This document shows, piece by piece, positions 33,269-41,268 of a stretch of DNA of 64,000 bases (positions are counted from its first letter, which is position 1; each line of letters opens with the position of its first letter). Under the pieces are notes generated by a model. It saw nothing but the letters and a program-made list of their open reading frames with translations, had not been told where the DNA came from and ran no database searches. The translations under genes were made by a program, and so were the position numbers. Where the stretch lies: the NCBI GenBank assembly GCA_002480495.1, contig DLCG01000008.1, positions 552,749 through 616,748 on the forward strand, in the 5' to 3' direction. This stretch comes from Rhodobiaceae bacterium UBA7804. GTDB taxonomy: Bacteria; Pseudomonadota; Alphaproteobacteria; Parvibaculales; Parvibaculaceae.

Positions 33269-34234
33269 ATGGCCATTCACACACCGCTTTGCGACCTTCT
33301 GGGCATCAAATATCCGATCATGCTGGCGGGCATGGGCGGCGTGTCCTATGCGGAACTCGCCGCCGCCGTTTCCAATGCGGGCGGCTTCGGCACGCTCGGC
33401 ATGGCGGGGCTTCAGCCGGAAGAAATCCGTGTACAGATGAAGAAGGTGAAGGACCTCACCGACAAACCCTTCGGCGTGGACCTTCTTGCCGCGGTGCCGG
33501 AATCGCTCGAGAAGACCGCCGACATCATGATCGAGGAAGGCGCAACGGCCTTCATCTCCGGTCTCGGCGTTCCGACGAACATTCTGGAGAAGCTGCACAA
33601 GGCCGGCATGAAGGTGATGAATGTCTGCGGCACGGTGAAACACGCCGTCGCGGGCGAAAAGGCCGGTCTCGACGCCGTGATCGCGCAGGGCACGGAAGGC
33701 GGCGGGCATACCGGCAAGGTGGCCGGCATGGCGCTCATTCCGCAGGTGGTGGACGCGGTGAAGACGATCCCGGTGATTGCCGCCGGTTCGATCATCGACG
33801 GACGCGGGCTCGCCGCCGCTCTCGCCTTCGGCGCGCAGGGCGTGTGGATGGGCACGCGCTTCATCGCCGCGAAGGAATCCCACGCGGGCGAGATGTACCG
33901 GCAGGTCATCGTGGAAGCGAAGGACACGGACACGATCGTGACGCGCTGCTATTCCGGCAAGACGATGCGCGTGTTCAACAATCCTTACGTGCAGGACTGG
34001 GAGAGCCGCCCGCAGGACATCCAGCCCTTCCCGCAGCAGGCGATCCTCTCGCATCAGAACAATGTGATGGGCGGCATCGGCGGCCAGATCGAAGGCCTGG
34101 AGCGCGACCGCTCCTGCTTCGCCATGGGCCAGGGCGCGGGCGGCATTCATGAAGTGCTTTCCGCCAAGGACATCGTCGAGAAGACGATGGAAGAAGCCGA
34201 GCAGGTTCTGGAACGGCTGAAGAAGTTCGGCTGA
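33269..34234 (+). CDS. Nitronate monooxygenase / 2-nitropropane dioxygenase family protein
   Basis: A 321-residue FMN TIM-barrel enzyme. It has PIMLAGMGGVSYAELAAAVSNAGGFGTLG at the N-terminus, GTEGGGHTGKV, and IIDGRGLAAALAFGAQGVWMGTRF for FMN phosphate binding. The family includes nitronate monooxygenases and the FabK enoyl-ACP reductases; with fabI present elsewhere here, NMO is the more likely role. The start ATG at 33269 follows GGGAGA. Confidence 0.88.
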   Translation: MAIHTPLCDLLGIKYPIMLAGMGGVSYAELAAAVSNAGGFGTLGMAGLQPEEIRVQMKKVKDLTDKPFGVDLLAAVPESLEKTADIMIEEGATAFISGLGVPTNILEKLHKAGMKVMNVCGTVKHAVAGEKAGLDAVIAQGTEGGGHTGKVAGMALIPQVVDAVKTIPVIAAGSIIDGRGLAAALAFGAQGVWMGTRFIAAKESHAGEMYRQVIVEAKDTDTIVTRCYSGKTMRVFNNPYVQDWESRPQDIQPFPQQAILSHQNNVMGGIGGQIEGLERDRSCFAMGQGAGGIHEVLSAKDIVEKTMEEAEQVLERLKKFG

Positions 34235-34333
34235 TCCGGCCCGCTCGTCCCAGCGCCCCGACAAGGCCCATTTCCTGCAGCAGGTTTGCCGAACAGGCGA
34301 TTGACTGGCTCGCAGGAGGGCCCTCGGGGCGAT

Positions 34334-34744
34334 ATGGCACAGGAACTGTGCGGAAACGGGACGGAGAGACGCAGGCGGCGTCTGCTGCCGCTCGCCCTTG
34401 CGGCCGCGCTTGCCGCACTTCCCTTCTTCACCATACGGGCCGAAGCGATGCCTGCCAGTGTGACGCAACTGGCGGAAGTTCTTGGCGGCATTCATCATCT
34501 CAGGACGCTATGCGGCACCAATGAGGGGCAGCTCTGGCGCAACAAGATGATCGAGATGATGGGAACGCTGCGTCCCGCCGAGGCGGAGAAACAGGCGCTC
34601 ATCAAGCATTTCAACGATGCCTATTACCGCTACCGCAACGCCTATCCGAACTGCACGCCGACCGCGGCGAACCAGGCCGACAGGCTGATGCGCGACGGAC
34701 ACCGGCTGGCCGAAGAGCTGGCCGCGAGCGGACTTGGCCGCTGA
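34334..34744 (+). CDS. TIGR02301-type exported protein
   Basis: A 136-residue precursor with an Arg-rich N-terminus and a hydrophobic segment (RRRRRLLPLALAAALAALPFF, signal peptide, cleavage near AEA). The mature part contains the family core TQLAEVLGGIHHLRTLCGTNEGQLWRNKMIEMMG and AYPNCTPTAANQADRLMRDGH with two cysteines. TIGR02301 is an alphaproteobacterial family of unknown function, predicted periplasmic. The ATG at 34334 is chosen because it restores a signal peptide; GGAGG lies 15 bases upstream. Confidence 0.8.
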   Translation: MAQELCGNGTERRRRRLLPLALAAALAALPFFTIRAEAMPASVTQLAEVLGGIHHLRTLCGTNEGQLWRNKMIEMMGTLRPAEAEKQALIKHFNDAYYRYRNAYPNCTPTAANQADRLMRDGHRLAEELAASGLGR

Positions 34745-34811
34745 ACACCCACCCCGGCGGGCGATACGGCGGAATTCCGCGAGTTTCCTCCATTGTGACA
34801 GCCATTAACCT

Positions 34812-34827
34812 CCGTTTCATGAAACGG
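34812..34827. promoter_or_regulatory. Perfect 16-bp palindrome, candidate operator
   Basis: CCGTTTCATGAAACGG is fully self-complementary and lies 94 bases upstream of the 98-residue protein gene, in the only sizeable AT-rich part of this gap. Perfect palindromes of this size are typical for dimeric repressors (for example GntR or TetR types), but no cognate regulator is identifiable here. Confidence 0.4.
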
Positions 34828-34920
34828 GAGACATTCGCCGTCAGTATGTTACAAAGGCGGAAGTTGCGGGGGCTCGCCGGCCCGGAGAGGCCGGAGACAC
34901 AGACTTACAGAGAAGGACCC

Positions 34921-35217
34921 ATGGCCGAAGATTTTCCGAGAGACGCCAGTTTCGGTCCACTCGACGAAGACGGGTACGAGACATCCCCGCTGACGGAATC
35001 CGAGCAGCGCCGCGTCGCGCTCCAGAACATTCTGGACGCCTGGGACGAGGCGCTTGGCGAAGGCGTCGAGGCCGATATTCTCGCCACGACCGCGATCTTC
35101 GCGGCGCTTTCCGACATGGTGGAAGCCTATGGCGAGGAAGCCGTTGCCGAGATGGCGAACGGTCTTGCCGACCGGGTACGCCAGGGCGAGTTCACGCTTC
35201 ACCGCACGCTGAACTGA
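34921..35217 (+). CDS. Conserved hypothetical acidic protein
   Basis: A 98-residue protein, strongly acidic, starting MAEDFPRDASFGPLDEDGYE. The helical middle is ALQNILDAWDEALGEGVEADILATTAIFAALSDMVEAYGEEAVAEMANGLADRV and the end EFTLHRTLN. No signal peptide or membrane segment. It resembles small alphaproteobacterial proteins annotated only as hypothetical. The GAGAAGGA at -10 supports the ATG at 34921 rather than a longer start. Confidence 0.7.
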   Translation: MAEDFPRDASFGPLDEDGYETSPLTESEQRRVALQNILDAWDEALGEGVEADILATTAIFAALSDMVEAYGEEAVAEMANGLADRVRQGEFTLHRTLN

Positions 35218-35245
35218 ACGGCGGACGCTTTTCCCGAATTTCCAT

Positions 35246-35353
35246 CGTCATTGCGAGCGACCGGTCAGGGAGCGAAGCAATCCAGGGGCGGCAAGCACGG
35301 AGCAAGCGGCTCCTGGATTGCTTCGTCGCGCTGCCGCGCGCCTCGCAATGACG
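35246..35353. repeat. Long palindromic repeat, CGTCATTGCGAG family, copy 2
   Basis: A 108-bp element with ends CGTCATTGCGAG and CTCGCAATGACG, and inner arms GAAGCAATCCAGG and CCTGGATTGCTTC around GGCGGCAAGCACGGAGCA. It is about 90% identical to 25493-25599 and differs mainly in the two loops. It fills the gap between the acidic protein gene and the convergent ThDP enzyme gene and could serve both as transcript end. Confidence 0.85.
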
Positions 35354-35360
35354 AGGATGG

Positions 35361-36911
35361 TTAGATCATCACTTCGATAAGACGCGGGCCCTTCTGCTTC
35401 ATGGCGGAGGAGAAGGCGTCCACGAAATCCTCCACCGTCTCGACGCGCGTGGACTCGACGCCCATGCCCTGACCGAGCGAAGCCCAGTTCAGTTCCGGGT
35501 TGTGCAGGTCGAGCATGGAGAGCGCCTTGGGGCCGGGATTCTCGGCGCCGACGCGCATGAGCTCGATATTGAGGATCGCATAGGAGCGGTTGGCGAAGAT
35601 GACGTTCACGACGTCGAGCTTCTCGCGCGCCTGCGTCCAGAGCGCCTGCAGCGTATACATCGCACCGCCATCGCCATGGAGACAGACGACCTTGCGATCC
35701 GGGCAGGCGACGGCCGCGCCCGTCGCGAGCGGCAGGCCCTGGCCGATGGAGCCGCCGGTGAGCGAGAGATGGTCATGCGGCGCGGCATTTGCCGTGGCGA
35801 TCATGGAGCCGATGCCGGAGGTCGCCGCTTCATCGGAGATGATGGCGTTTTCCGGCAGGAAGTGGCCGACGATCTGACCCGCGGTGAACTGGTCGAGCGC
35901 GGCGCCCGCTTTCGGCAGGTCGGGCTTCTGAAGGGGCGCGACGCCCGCCGGTTCCCTCGGCGCGCCGAGCGCATCGGCCACGGCTTCGAGCGCGGCCGTG
36001 CCATCCTCGTGCGCATGGGCGAGATAGACGATCTCCGCGCTTTCCGGCGTGCACCAGCTCGGCTTGCCCGGATAGGCAAAGAAGGAGACGGGCGGCTTCG
36101 CGCCGACAAGGATCAACTGCTCGACATCCTGCAACGTCTCGACGATCTGCTCCGCGAAATAGGGAATGCGCTCGATGACGACGCGGCCCGCGCCACGCTG
36201 GAGGCGCGGCGCGAAGGTGTCGCACATGATGCGCGCGCCGGACTTTGCGGCGATGCGGCCCGCGGCAGCGAGGCCCTTCTCCTTGAGCGCCGCGCCCCGC
36301 ACGAGGACGGCGGTCTTCTTGCCGTTCTTCAGCGCGCTCGCGGCGCGGTCCACCGCATCCGACGAGACGGCGGCAGGCGCGATGCGCGGGAGCGCGGGCG
36401 CGGCCTGCTCGGCCTCCAGCCAGGCCGTGTCGGCAGGAAGGATGAGCGTCGCGATCTGGCCGGGAGGCTGCATCGCTGCCTGGACGGCGCGCGCGCCATC
36501 GGCGGCGACGGTCTTCGCGCTGGTCGAGGAATGGACCCAGCCGGAGACGGGACGCGCGAAGCCCATGATGTCGGAGGCGAGCGGCGCGTCATATTGCGCA
36601 TGATAGGTCGCGTGGTCGCCGACGATGTTGACGACGGGCGTCTGCGCGCGGCGCGCATTATGAAGGTTCGCAAGACCGTTCGCGAGGCCGGGCCCGAGAT
36701 GAAGGAGCGTCGCGGCAGGCTTTTCCGCCATGCGGCCATAGCCGTCGGCCGCGCCCGTCACCGCGCCTTCGAAAAGGCCCAGAATGGCGCGCATGCCCTC
36801 GACCTTGTCGAGAGCGGCGACGAAATGCATCTCGGAGGTGCCCGGATTCGAGAAACAGACTTCGACGCCAGAGTTCACCAGCGTCCGCACCAGGCTTTCC
36901 GCACCATTCAT
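35361..36911 (-). CDS. ThDP-dependent enzyme, acetolactate synthase / benzoylformate decarboxylase family
   Basis: A 516-residue ThDP enzyme. The N-terminal domain shows FSNPGTSEMHFVAAL and the catalytic Glu48 in LFEGAVTGAADGYGRM. The C-terminal ThDP-binding motif is GDGGAMYTLQALWTQAREKLDVVNVIFAN. The length is short for catabolic acetolactate synthases and there is no FAD-site signature, so decarboxylation or carboligation of an alpha-keto acid is possible. It is last in a minus-strand run with AcuI-like, ligase and LysE genes (38-base gap to lysE). The ATG at 36911 is the first Met before the conserved N-terminal helix. Confidence 0.85.
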   Translation of the reverse strand: MNGAESLVRTLVNSGVEVCFSNPGTSEMHFVAALDKVEGMRAILGLFEGAVTGAADGYGRMAEKPAATLLHLGPGLANGLANLHNARRAQTPVVNIVGDHATYHAQYDAPLASDIMGFARPVSGWVHSSTSAKTVAADGARAVQAAMQPPGQIATLILPADTAWLEAEQAAPALPRIAPAAVSSDAVDRAASALKNGKKTAVLVRGAALKEKGLAAAGRIAAKSGARIMCDTFAPRLQRGAGRVVIERIPYFAEQIVETLQDVEQLILVGAKPPVSFFAYPGKPSWCTPESAEIVYLAHAHEDGTAALEAVADALGAPREPAGVAPLQKPDLPKAGAALDQFTAGQIVGHFLPENAIISDEAATSGIGSMIATANAAPHDHLSLTGGSIGQGLPLATGAAVACPDRKVVCLHGDGGAMYTLQALWTQAREKLDVVNVIFANRSYAILNIELMRVGAENPGPKALSMLDLHNPELNWASLGQGMGVESTRVETVEDFVDAFSSAMKQKGPRLIEVMI

Positions 36912-36949
36912 GACCGGTCTCCCCCGAGGTTTCTTTTGATGTTCGAAGA

Positions 36950-37591
36950 TTAAAGCAAAAAGGAGCAGGCGACACGCACGAGAACGACGGCGCCGAAGAT
37001 AATGATAAGCGCGCCGGAGACGCGGTTCACGATGCCCAGAAGACGATCGTTCATCTTCTGGCGGAAGAGGCTGACAAAGCCGGAGAGACCGGCCCACCAG
37101 AGCGCGGAGCCCGCCATGACGGCGATGACGATGGTGGCGGCGTGAGCATAATCCTCACCCGCATCGGCAAGGCCCGCGACGCCGCCGAAGATGGCGATGA
37201 AGCCAAGCATCGTCGCCGGATTGGTGATCGTTAGAAAGAAGGTCGTGGCGAAGACGGCGGCCATGGCGCCGGAGAGGTTTTCTTCCGCAGTATCGTCGAA
37301 ATGAGGCTTGACGAACCATGTCCTCAGACCGAGCGCGAGGAGGAAGAGCCCTCCCACGATCTGCAGCGCCGTCTCGAAGCGGATGACGAGCTCGATGGCG
37401 GCGGTGAGGCCGAAAGCGGCGATGGCGGCGAAGATCGCATCGCCCGTGGCCGCGCCCGCGCCGGAAAGAAAACCGTTCAACTGGCCATAGCGGAGCGTGC
37501 GGCGAATGACGATCAGATTGACAGGGCCGATGGGCGCGGCGACCGCAAGGCCGATCGCAATACCGTTCGCCACCAGACCGAAATCAATCAT
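36950..37591 (-). CDS. LysE-family translocator
   Basis: A 213-residue membrane protein with about six hydrophobic segments. Family marks are the N-terminal NGIAIGLAVAAPIGPVNLIVIRRTLRYG, GAATGDAIFAAIAAFGL, and TITNPATMLGFIAIFGG in the centre. LysE/RhtB proteins export amino acids or related compounds. The gene sits between the acyl-CoA ligase and the ThDP enzyme in a tightly spaced run, where it could export a product or intermediate of that pathway. Confidence 0.88.
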   Translation of the reverse strand: MIDFGLVANGIAIGLAVAAPIGPVNLIVIRRTLRYGQLNGFLSGAGAATGDAIFAAIAAFGLTAAIELVIRFETALQIVGGLFLLALGLRTWFVKPHFDDTAEENLSGAMAAVFATTFFLTITNPATMLGFIAIFGGVAGLADAGEDYAHAATIVIAVMAGSALWWAGLSGFVSLFRQKMNDRLLGIVNRVSGALIIIFGAVVLVRVACSFLL

Positions 37592-37623
37592 GCCCTTGTT
37601 CGTCTCTCTTCGGCGGCTGCCAC

Positions 37624-39492
37624 TCAGGCAACCACGACATCATTGCCCGGCGGCTCGGCATAGAGCTTTTCGACAAGCGCCGCGCGACGGCCGAGCGCAA
37701 CCGACTGGTTGATGTAACCCTTGTCGGTGAGTTCGCCCGCATCGACGCTGGGCGGCTCCGTCATCAGGAGCGCGCGAACGACGCGCGTGCTCGAACCGGG
37801 ATTGCCCTTGTTATGCGCGCGCAAGCCTTCGGCGAGACGTTCCAGCACGGCGGGATGACGCACGAGGTCTTCCACGGCGAGCGACGCATCGCCCGCGATG
37901 TTGCGGCAGGCGGGAATGTTCGGGAAGCCGAGAAGGCCGATATACGAACGGTCGAGACCGGCGACCAGCGCATCCGACAGGACGCCATTCGAACTTGCGA
38001 CGACATCGACGCGAAGCTTGCCCGCGCTTACCCATGTGCCGGTGGAGAGCTTGAAATCTTCGGCCACGCGGCCGTCGAAGACGAGGCCTTCTTCCGGGCG
38101 CTCCGGATCGAGGAAGCGGGCGCCGTCGCCCAAACGGTAGAACCCTTCTTCGTCATAGGCCTCGGCGGTCTTTTCCGGATTCTTGTGATAGCCGGGCGTG
38201 ATGCAATCGCCGCGCACGCGCACTTCCATCTTCTGCCCGACGGGGGCGAGCTTCAGTTCGACGCCGGGAAGCGGAAGGCCGAGAAGACCCATGCGCTCCG
38301 TCGGCCAGTGGACGTTGCAGATCGTCGGCGCGGTTTCCGTCGCACCATAGCCGGACGAGAAAGCAATGCGTTCGCCTGCGGCCTTGATCGCGACCTTCTG
38401 GATGCGGTCATAGAGATCCTGGCTGAGGGCCGCGCCGCCATAGGCAAGCGTGCGCAGGCGCGAGAAGAAATTCTTCGCCAGCGCCTCATCCGCCTCCAGC
38501 TCATCCACCAGCATGGTGTAGGCGGCGGGGACATTGGAATAAGCGGTGGGCGCGATCTCCCGGAGGTTCTGCACCGTTTCCGCGAAGCCGCCCGGCACGG
38601 GACGGCCGCCATCGATATAAAGTGTGCCGCCGGAGACGAGCAGATTGTTGAGGATCGCGTTGCCGCCGAAGCAGTGGTTCCAGGGGAGCCAGTTCAGCAG
38701 GACGGGCGGCTCGTCGCCCTCCTCTTCCACGGTGACGCTGCGCGGCATGACGGAATTCACGCACATCATGCGCTGGGTCGTGATGACGGCCTTGGGCATG
38801 CCGGTGGAGCCGGAAGTGAAGAGATACTTCGCCACCATGTCGAAGCTGAGGCTCGCGTAGCTCTCTTCGACCGCATTGCCCGGCGATGTTTCGGTGAGCG
38901 CGGAGAAAGGCGTTCCGAGCGAGCCGTCGACGGTGACGATCTCGACGCCGTCCAAGGGGAGCGCCTTCAGCGCGCGCTCGAAGGGAGCGGCTTCCTGCAT
39001 GAAGATGAGCTTCGGTTCCACCAGGTCGAAGACATAGCGGAGCTTCTCGAAATCGGAACTCATGGTCGAGTAGGAAGGAGAGACCGGCGCGGCGGGCACG
39101 CCCGCGAGGATCGCGCCATAGGTCATGAGCGCGTGCTCGATGGAATTTCCCGAAAGGATCATGACGGGCGTCGACTGATCGAGGCCGCGATCGAGCAGCG
39201 CCTGCGCGATGGCATTCACCTTCGCATTCGCCTGCGCATAGGTGAGAATATCCCACTCACCAAAGCCTTCTTTTGCCGGCTTCCGCCTTCCGAGCCAGAC
39301 GCGATCCGGCGCTTCCACCGCCCATTTGCGGATCGGCTCGATCAGGTTCGAGGGAACGGGGCGGAGCGGATGCGGATTGCGCAGTACGATGGAGCCGTCG
39401 GCGCGGCGCTCGACTTCGAGCTTGCGCTCCACGTAACGCGGATCGCGATAGGGCGGCAGATTCAGGTCCAAGGCGGTCGCGCTCCCCTTCAC
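37624..39492 (-). CDS. Acyl-CoA synthetase (AMP-forming), feruloyl-CoA synthetase-like, GTG start
   Basis: A 622-residue ANL-family ligase. The P-loop TSGSTGMPK lies near residues 225-233, GYGATETAP follows at about 385, and GRVAEDFKLSTGTWV provides the hinge. Activation of a carboxylic acid to its CoA thioester via an acyl-adenylate is expected; the size and motifs resemble feruloyl-CoA synthetases. The start is GTG at 39492, which overlaps the stop of the acuI-like gene (GTGA), a translational-coupling arrangement. The acid is unknown, but the upstream enoyl/acryloyl reductase suggests an unsaturated one. Confidence 0.88.
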   Translation of the reverse strand: MKGSATALDLNLPPYRDPRYVERKLEVERRADGSIVLRNPHPLRPVPSNLIEPIRKWAVEAPDRVWLGRRKPAKEGFGEWDILTYAQANAKVNAIAQALLDRGLDQSTPVMILSGNSIEHALMTYGAILAGVPAAPVSPSYSTMSSDFEKLRYVFDLVEPKLIFMQEAAPFERALKALPLDGVEIVTVDGSLGTPFSALTETSPGNAVEESYASLSFDMVAKYLFTSGSTGMPKAVITTQRMMCVNSVMPRSVTVEEEGDEPPVLLNWLPWNHCFGGNAILNNLLVSGGTLYIDGGRPVPGGFAETVQNLREIAPTAYSNVPAAYTMLVDELEADEALAKNFFSRLRTLAYGGAALSQDLYDRIQKVAIKAAGERIAFSSGYGATETAPTICNVHWPTERMGLLGLPLPGVELKLAPVGQKMEVRVRGDCITPGYHKNPEKTAEAYDEEGFYRLGDGARFLDPERPEEGLVFDGRVAEDFKLSTGTWVSAGKLRVDVVASSNGVLSDALVAGLDRSYIGLLGFPNIPACRNIAGDASLAVEDLVRHPAVLERLAEGLRAHNKGNPGSSTRVVRALLMTEPPSVDAGELTDKGYINQSVALGRRAALVEKLYAEPPGNDVVVA

Positions 39493-40478
39493 GCGTTCAC
39501 GTCGACAATGGCGCGTCCGCGCACATGGCCGGCGAGAATTTCCTGCGCGAGCTTCGGCACGTCGTCGAGCTTCGCGCGGAAGCTCATCGCCTCGAGCTTC
39601 TTCATGTCGAGATCGGTCGCGAGGCGGGCCCAGGCTTCCTCGCGCTTTTCCATCGGCGCCATAACGCTGTCGATGCCCGCGAGCGTGACGCCGCGCAGGA
39701 TGAAGGGTGCCACGGAGCCCGGCAGGTCCATGCCCTGCGCGAGGCCGCAGGCCGCGACCGTGCCGCCATATTTCGTCATGGAGAGGACGTTGGCGAGGGT
39801 GTGGCTGCCGACGCAATCGACGGCGCCTGCCCAGCGCTCCTTGCCGAGCGGCTTTGCGGGGTTCGAAAGCTCGCCCCGGTCGATGATCTCGTCCGCGCCG
39901 AGGCCCTTCAGGTAGTCGGCTTCGGAGGCGCGGCCCGTGGAGGCGATGACGTGGTAGCCGAGCTTCGCGAGGATCGCGATGGCGACGGAGCCGACGCCGC
40001 CCGCGGCGCCGGTGACGACGACGTCGCTGCCGGGCTTCACGCCGTTCTTTTCCAGCGCGAGGACGCAGAGCATGGAGGTGTAGCCAGCGGTGCCGATGGC
40101 CATGGCCTGCTCGTTCGAAATCGCATCCGGCAGCTTTACCAGCCAGTCGCCCTTCACGCGCGCCTTCTGCGCATAGCCGCCGCTGTGACCTTCGCCAACG
40201 CCATAACCGTTCAGTACGACGCGGTCCCCCGGCTTGAACTTCGGATTGTCCGACTTCTCGACCTTGCCGGAAAAATCGATGCCGGGAATGAGCGGCCAGG
40301 CGCGGATGATCGGCGCCGCGCCGGTGAGCGCGAGGCCATCCTTGTAGTTCACGGTCGAATAATCGACGGCGACGGTGACGTCGCCCTCCATGAGATCGGC
40401 CTCGGTGAGATTCGCGAATTCGACCTGCGGTGCCTTTTCGCCCTTCGACGCGCGGATGGCGCGGAACGTCCCTGTCAT
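39489..40478 (-). CDS. Medium-chain reductase of the AcuI/YhdH (acryloyl-CoA reductase) family
   Basis: A 329-residue zinc-less quinone-oxidoreductase-like MDR. It has VDYSTVNYKDGLALTG, IPGIDFSGKVEKSDNPKFKPGDRV, and the cofactor motif VTGAAGGVGSVAIAIL near residue 150. The segment YTSMLCVLALEKNGVKPG is family-typical. AcuI enzymes reduce acryloyl-CoA to propionyl-CoA with NADPH. It is the first gene of the minus-strand cassette and overlaps the ligase start by four bases. The ATG at 40478 lies in the divergent region shared with usg. Confidence 0.88.
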   Translation of the reverse strand: MTGTFRAIRASKGEKAPQVEFANLTEADLMEGDVTVAVDYSTVNYKDGLALTGAAPIIRAWPLIPGIDFSGKVEKSDNPKFKPGDRVVLNGYGVGEGHSGGYAQKARVKGDWLVKLPDAISNEQAMAIGTAGYTSMLCVLALEKNGVKPGSDVVVTGAAGGVGSVAIAILAKLGYHVIASTGRASEADYLKGLGADEIIDRGELSNPAKPLGKERWAGAVDCVGSHTLANVLSMTKYGGTVAACGLAQGMDLPGSVAPFILRGVTLAGIDSVMAPMEKREEAWARLATDLDMKKLEAMSFRAKLDDVPKLAQEILAGHVRGRAIVDVNA

Positions 40479-40597
40479 TTCCCGTCCTACTTTATTTTCC
40501 GGAGCCTTTTGCGGCCCTGTTGATGCCCTGTTGGCGACAAACGAGCCCAAATCAGCCGCCGGGTCAAGCAGCGGCGGGCCCTGCCAATGCCTCTCTG

Positions 40598-40624
40598 GCA
40601 CTCACTCCCCGAAGTGAGTGCTAA
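40598..40624. promoter_or_regulatory. CIRCE-like inverted repeat (non-canonical spacing)
   Basis: GCACTCACT (40598-40606) and AGTGAGTGC (40613-40621) form a 9-bp stem around CCCCGA, and the right part continues as GAGTGCTAA (40616-40624), the exact right half of the HrcA operator CIRCE. The left GGCACTC matches the alphaproteobacterial form of the left half, but 12 rather than 9 bases separate the halves. It could be a diverged heat-shock operator or simply a hairpin. Confidence 0.35.
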
Positions 40625-40678
40625 CACCTTGTTTTCATTCGCCGAATCGGTCTTCAGCGAGATTTGTCAATATCGACG

Positions 40679-40706
40679 CGTGAATTTTTCACGACTACGA
40701 TTCACG
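40679..40706. promoter_or_regulatory. Inverted CGTGAAT/ATTCACG pair upstream of usg
   Basis: CGTGAAT (40679-40685) and ATTCACG (40700-40706) face each other across 14 bases, and TTTCACG (40687-40693) adds a third related half-site. TTGTCA at 40664-40669 might be a -35 element just before it. An operator is plausible; no regulator can be named. Confidence 0.35.
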
Positions 40707-40779
40707 TGTGATGAGGCCCTACAAGTCGGGGCGAGTTGCGGCATTGCTGTCTGGATTGAAACGATCTGGAGGTTCAAGC

Positions 40780-41052
40780 GTGAGACAGGTTTCGGAACTG
40801 AAGAAACTCCTCGAAGGATACCGGCTGGTAACGGCCGAAATTCTCTACCGGATGCCCGACCATCCAAAGCTGCTGCAGAGCTATATCTGGCAGGATTACG
40901 ACCTGGAGCCGAAATATCCGGCGCTTTCCAAATTTCTCGATTTCTGGAGCCGCGAGCTCGACGGGCCGATCCATTCGGTGCGTGTGGGCACGCGCCGGGT
41001 GATCCATCCGAGCGAGTTCGTGCGCGCGGACTTCACGGGCGCGATTCATTAG
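40780..41052 (+). CDS. usg: Usg-like family protein, GTG start
   Basis: A 90-residue protein that matches the alphaproteobacterial Usg family almost throughout: LEGYRLVTAEILYRMPDHPKLLQSYIWQDYDLEPKYPALSKFLDFWSRELDGPIHSVRV. Usg was first seen beside trpF in Caulobacter and was suggested to be a partner of the tryptophan enzyme; its biochemical role is unproven. No trp gene is adjacent here. GTG at 40780 is chosen because GGAGG lies seven bases upstream and the upstream in-frame Met codons lack one. Confidence 0.85.
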   Translation: MRQVSELKKLLEGYRLVTAEILYRMPDHPKLLQSYIWQDYDLEPKYPALSKFLDFWSRELDGPIHSVRVGTRRVIHPSEFVRADFTGAIH

Positions 41053-41080
41053 CGGTTTGTACCGGAGTTGATTTGGAGCC

Positions 41081-41233
41081 CACCCTCCCCCTGTGGGAGG
41101 GTCGAAAAGCGAGCGCAGCGAGATTTTCGGGGAGGGGTTCTCCGCTGACGGCAAGCGACCCGCCTGCTTTCCACGTCTCCCCCTCCCCTAAAAATCCTGA
41201 CGGATTTTTAGACCCTCCCACAGGGGGAGGGTG
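41081..41233. repeat. Long inverted repeat with GGGAGGGTC arms, and nested hairpin
   Basis: A perfect 23-bp inverted repeat forms the ends: 41081-41103 (CACCCTCCCCCTGTGGGAGG then GTC) and its exact complement 41211-41233. The space between includes AAAGCGAGCGCAGCGAGATT, TTTCGGGGAGGGG, and a separate perfect hairpin CTAAAAATCC-TGAC-GGATTTTTAG at 41188-41211. It is related to the A/B repeats at 1-137 and 27305-27459. It follows the usg gene and may terminate its transcript. Confidence 0.85.
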
Positions 41234-41268
41234 ATCCTGATGGATGGGTCGTCGCGTGGCGCCACTAG

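Larger units (their letters stand above)
40479..40779. other. 301-bp divergent promoter region between acuI-like gene and usg
   Basis: No gene is visible here. The left part is a CTGCCAATG-containing GC-rich stretch. A 9-bp inverted repeat with a CIRCE-like right half lies at 40598-40624, and an inverted CGTGAAT...ATTCACG pair at 40679-40706. The right end carries the usg ribosome-binding site GGAGG at 40768-40772. Both flanking genes must be controlled from here. Confidence 0.5.

Noticed and set aside
40598..40624. Classification of this inverted repeat as a definite CIRCE element.
   Set aside because: The spacer is 12 bases instead of 9 and neither neighbour is a chaperone gene, so I list it only as CIRCE-like.
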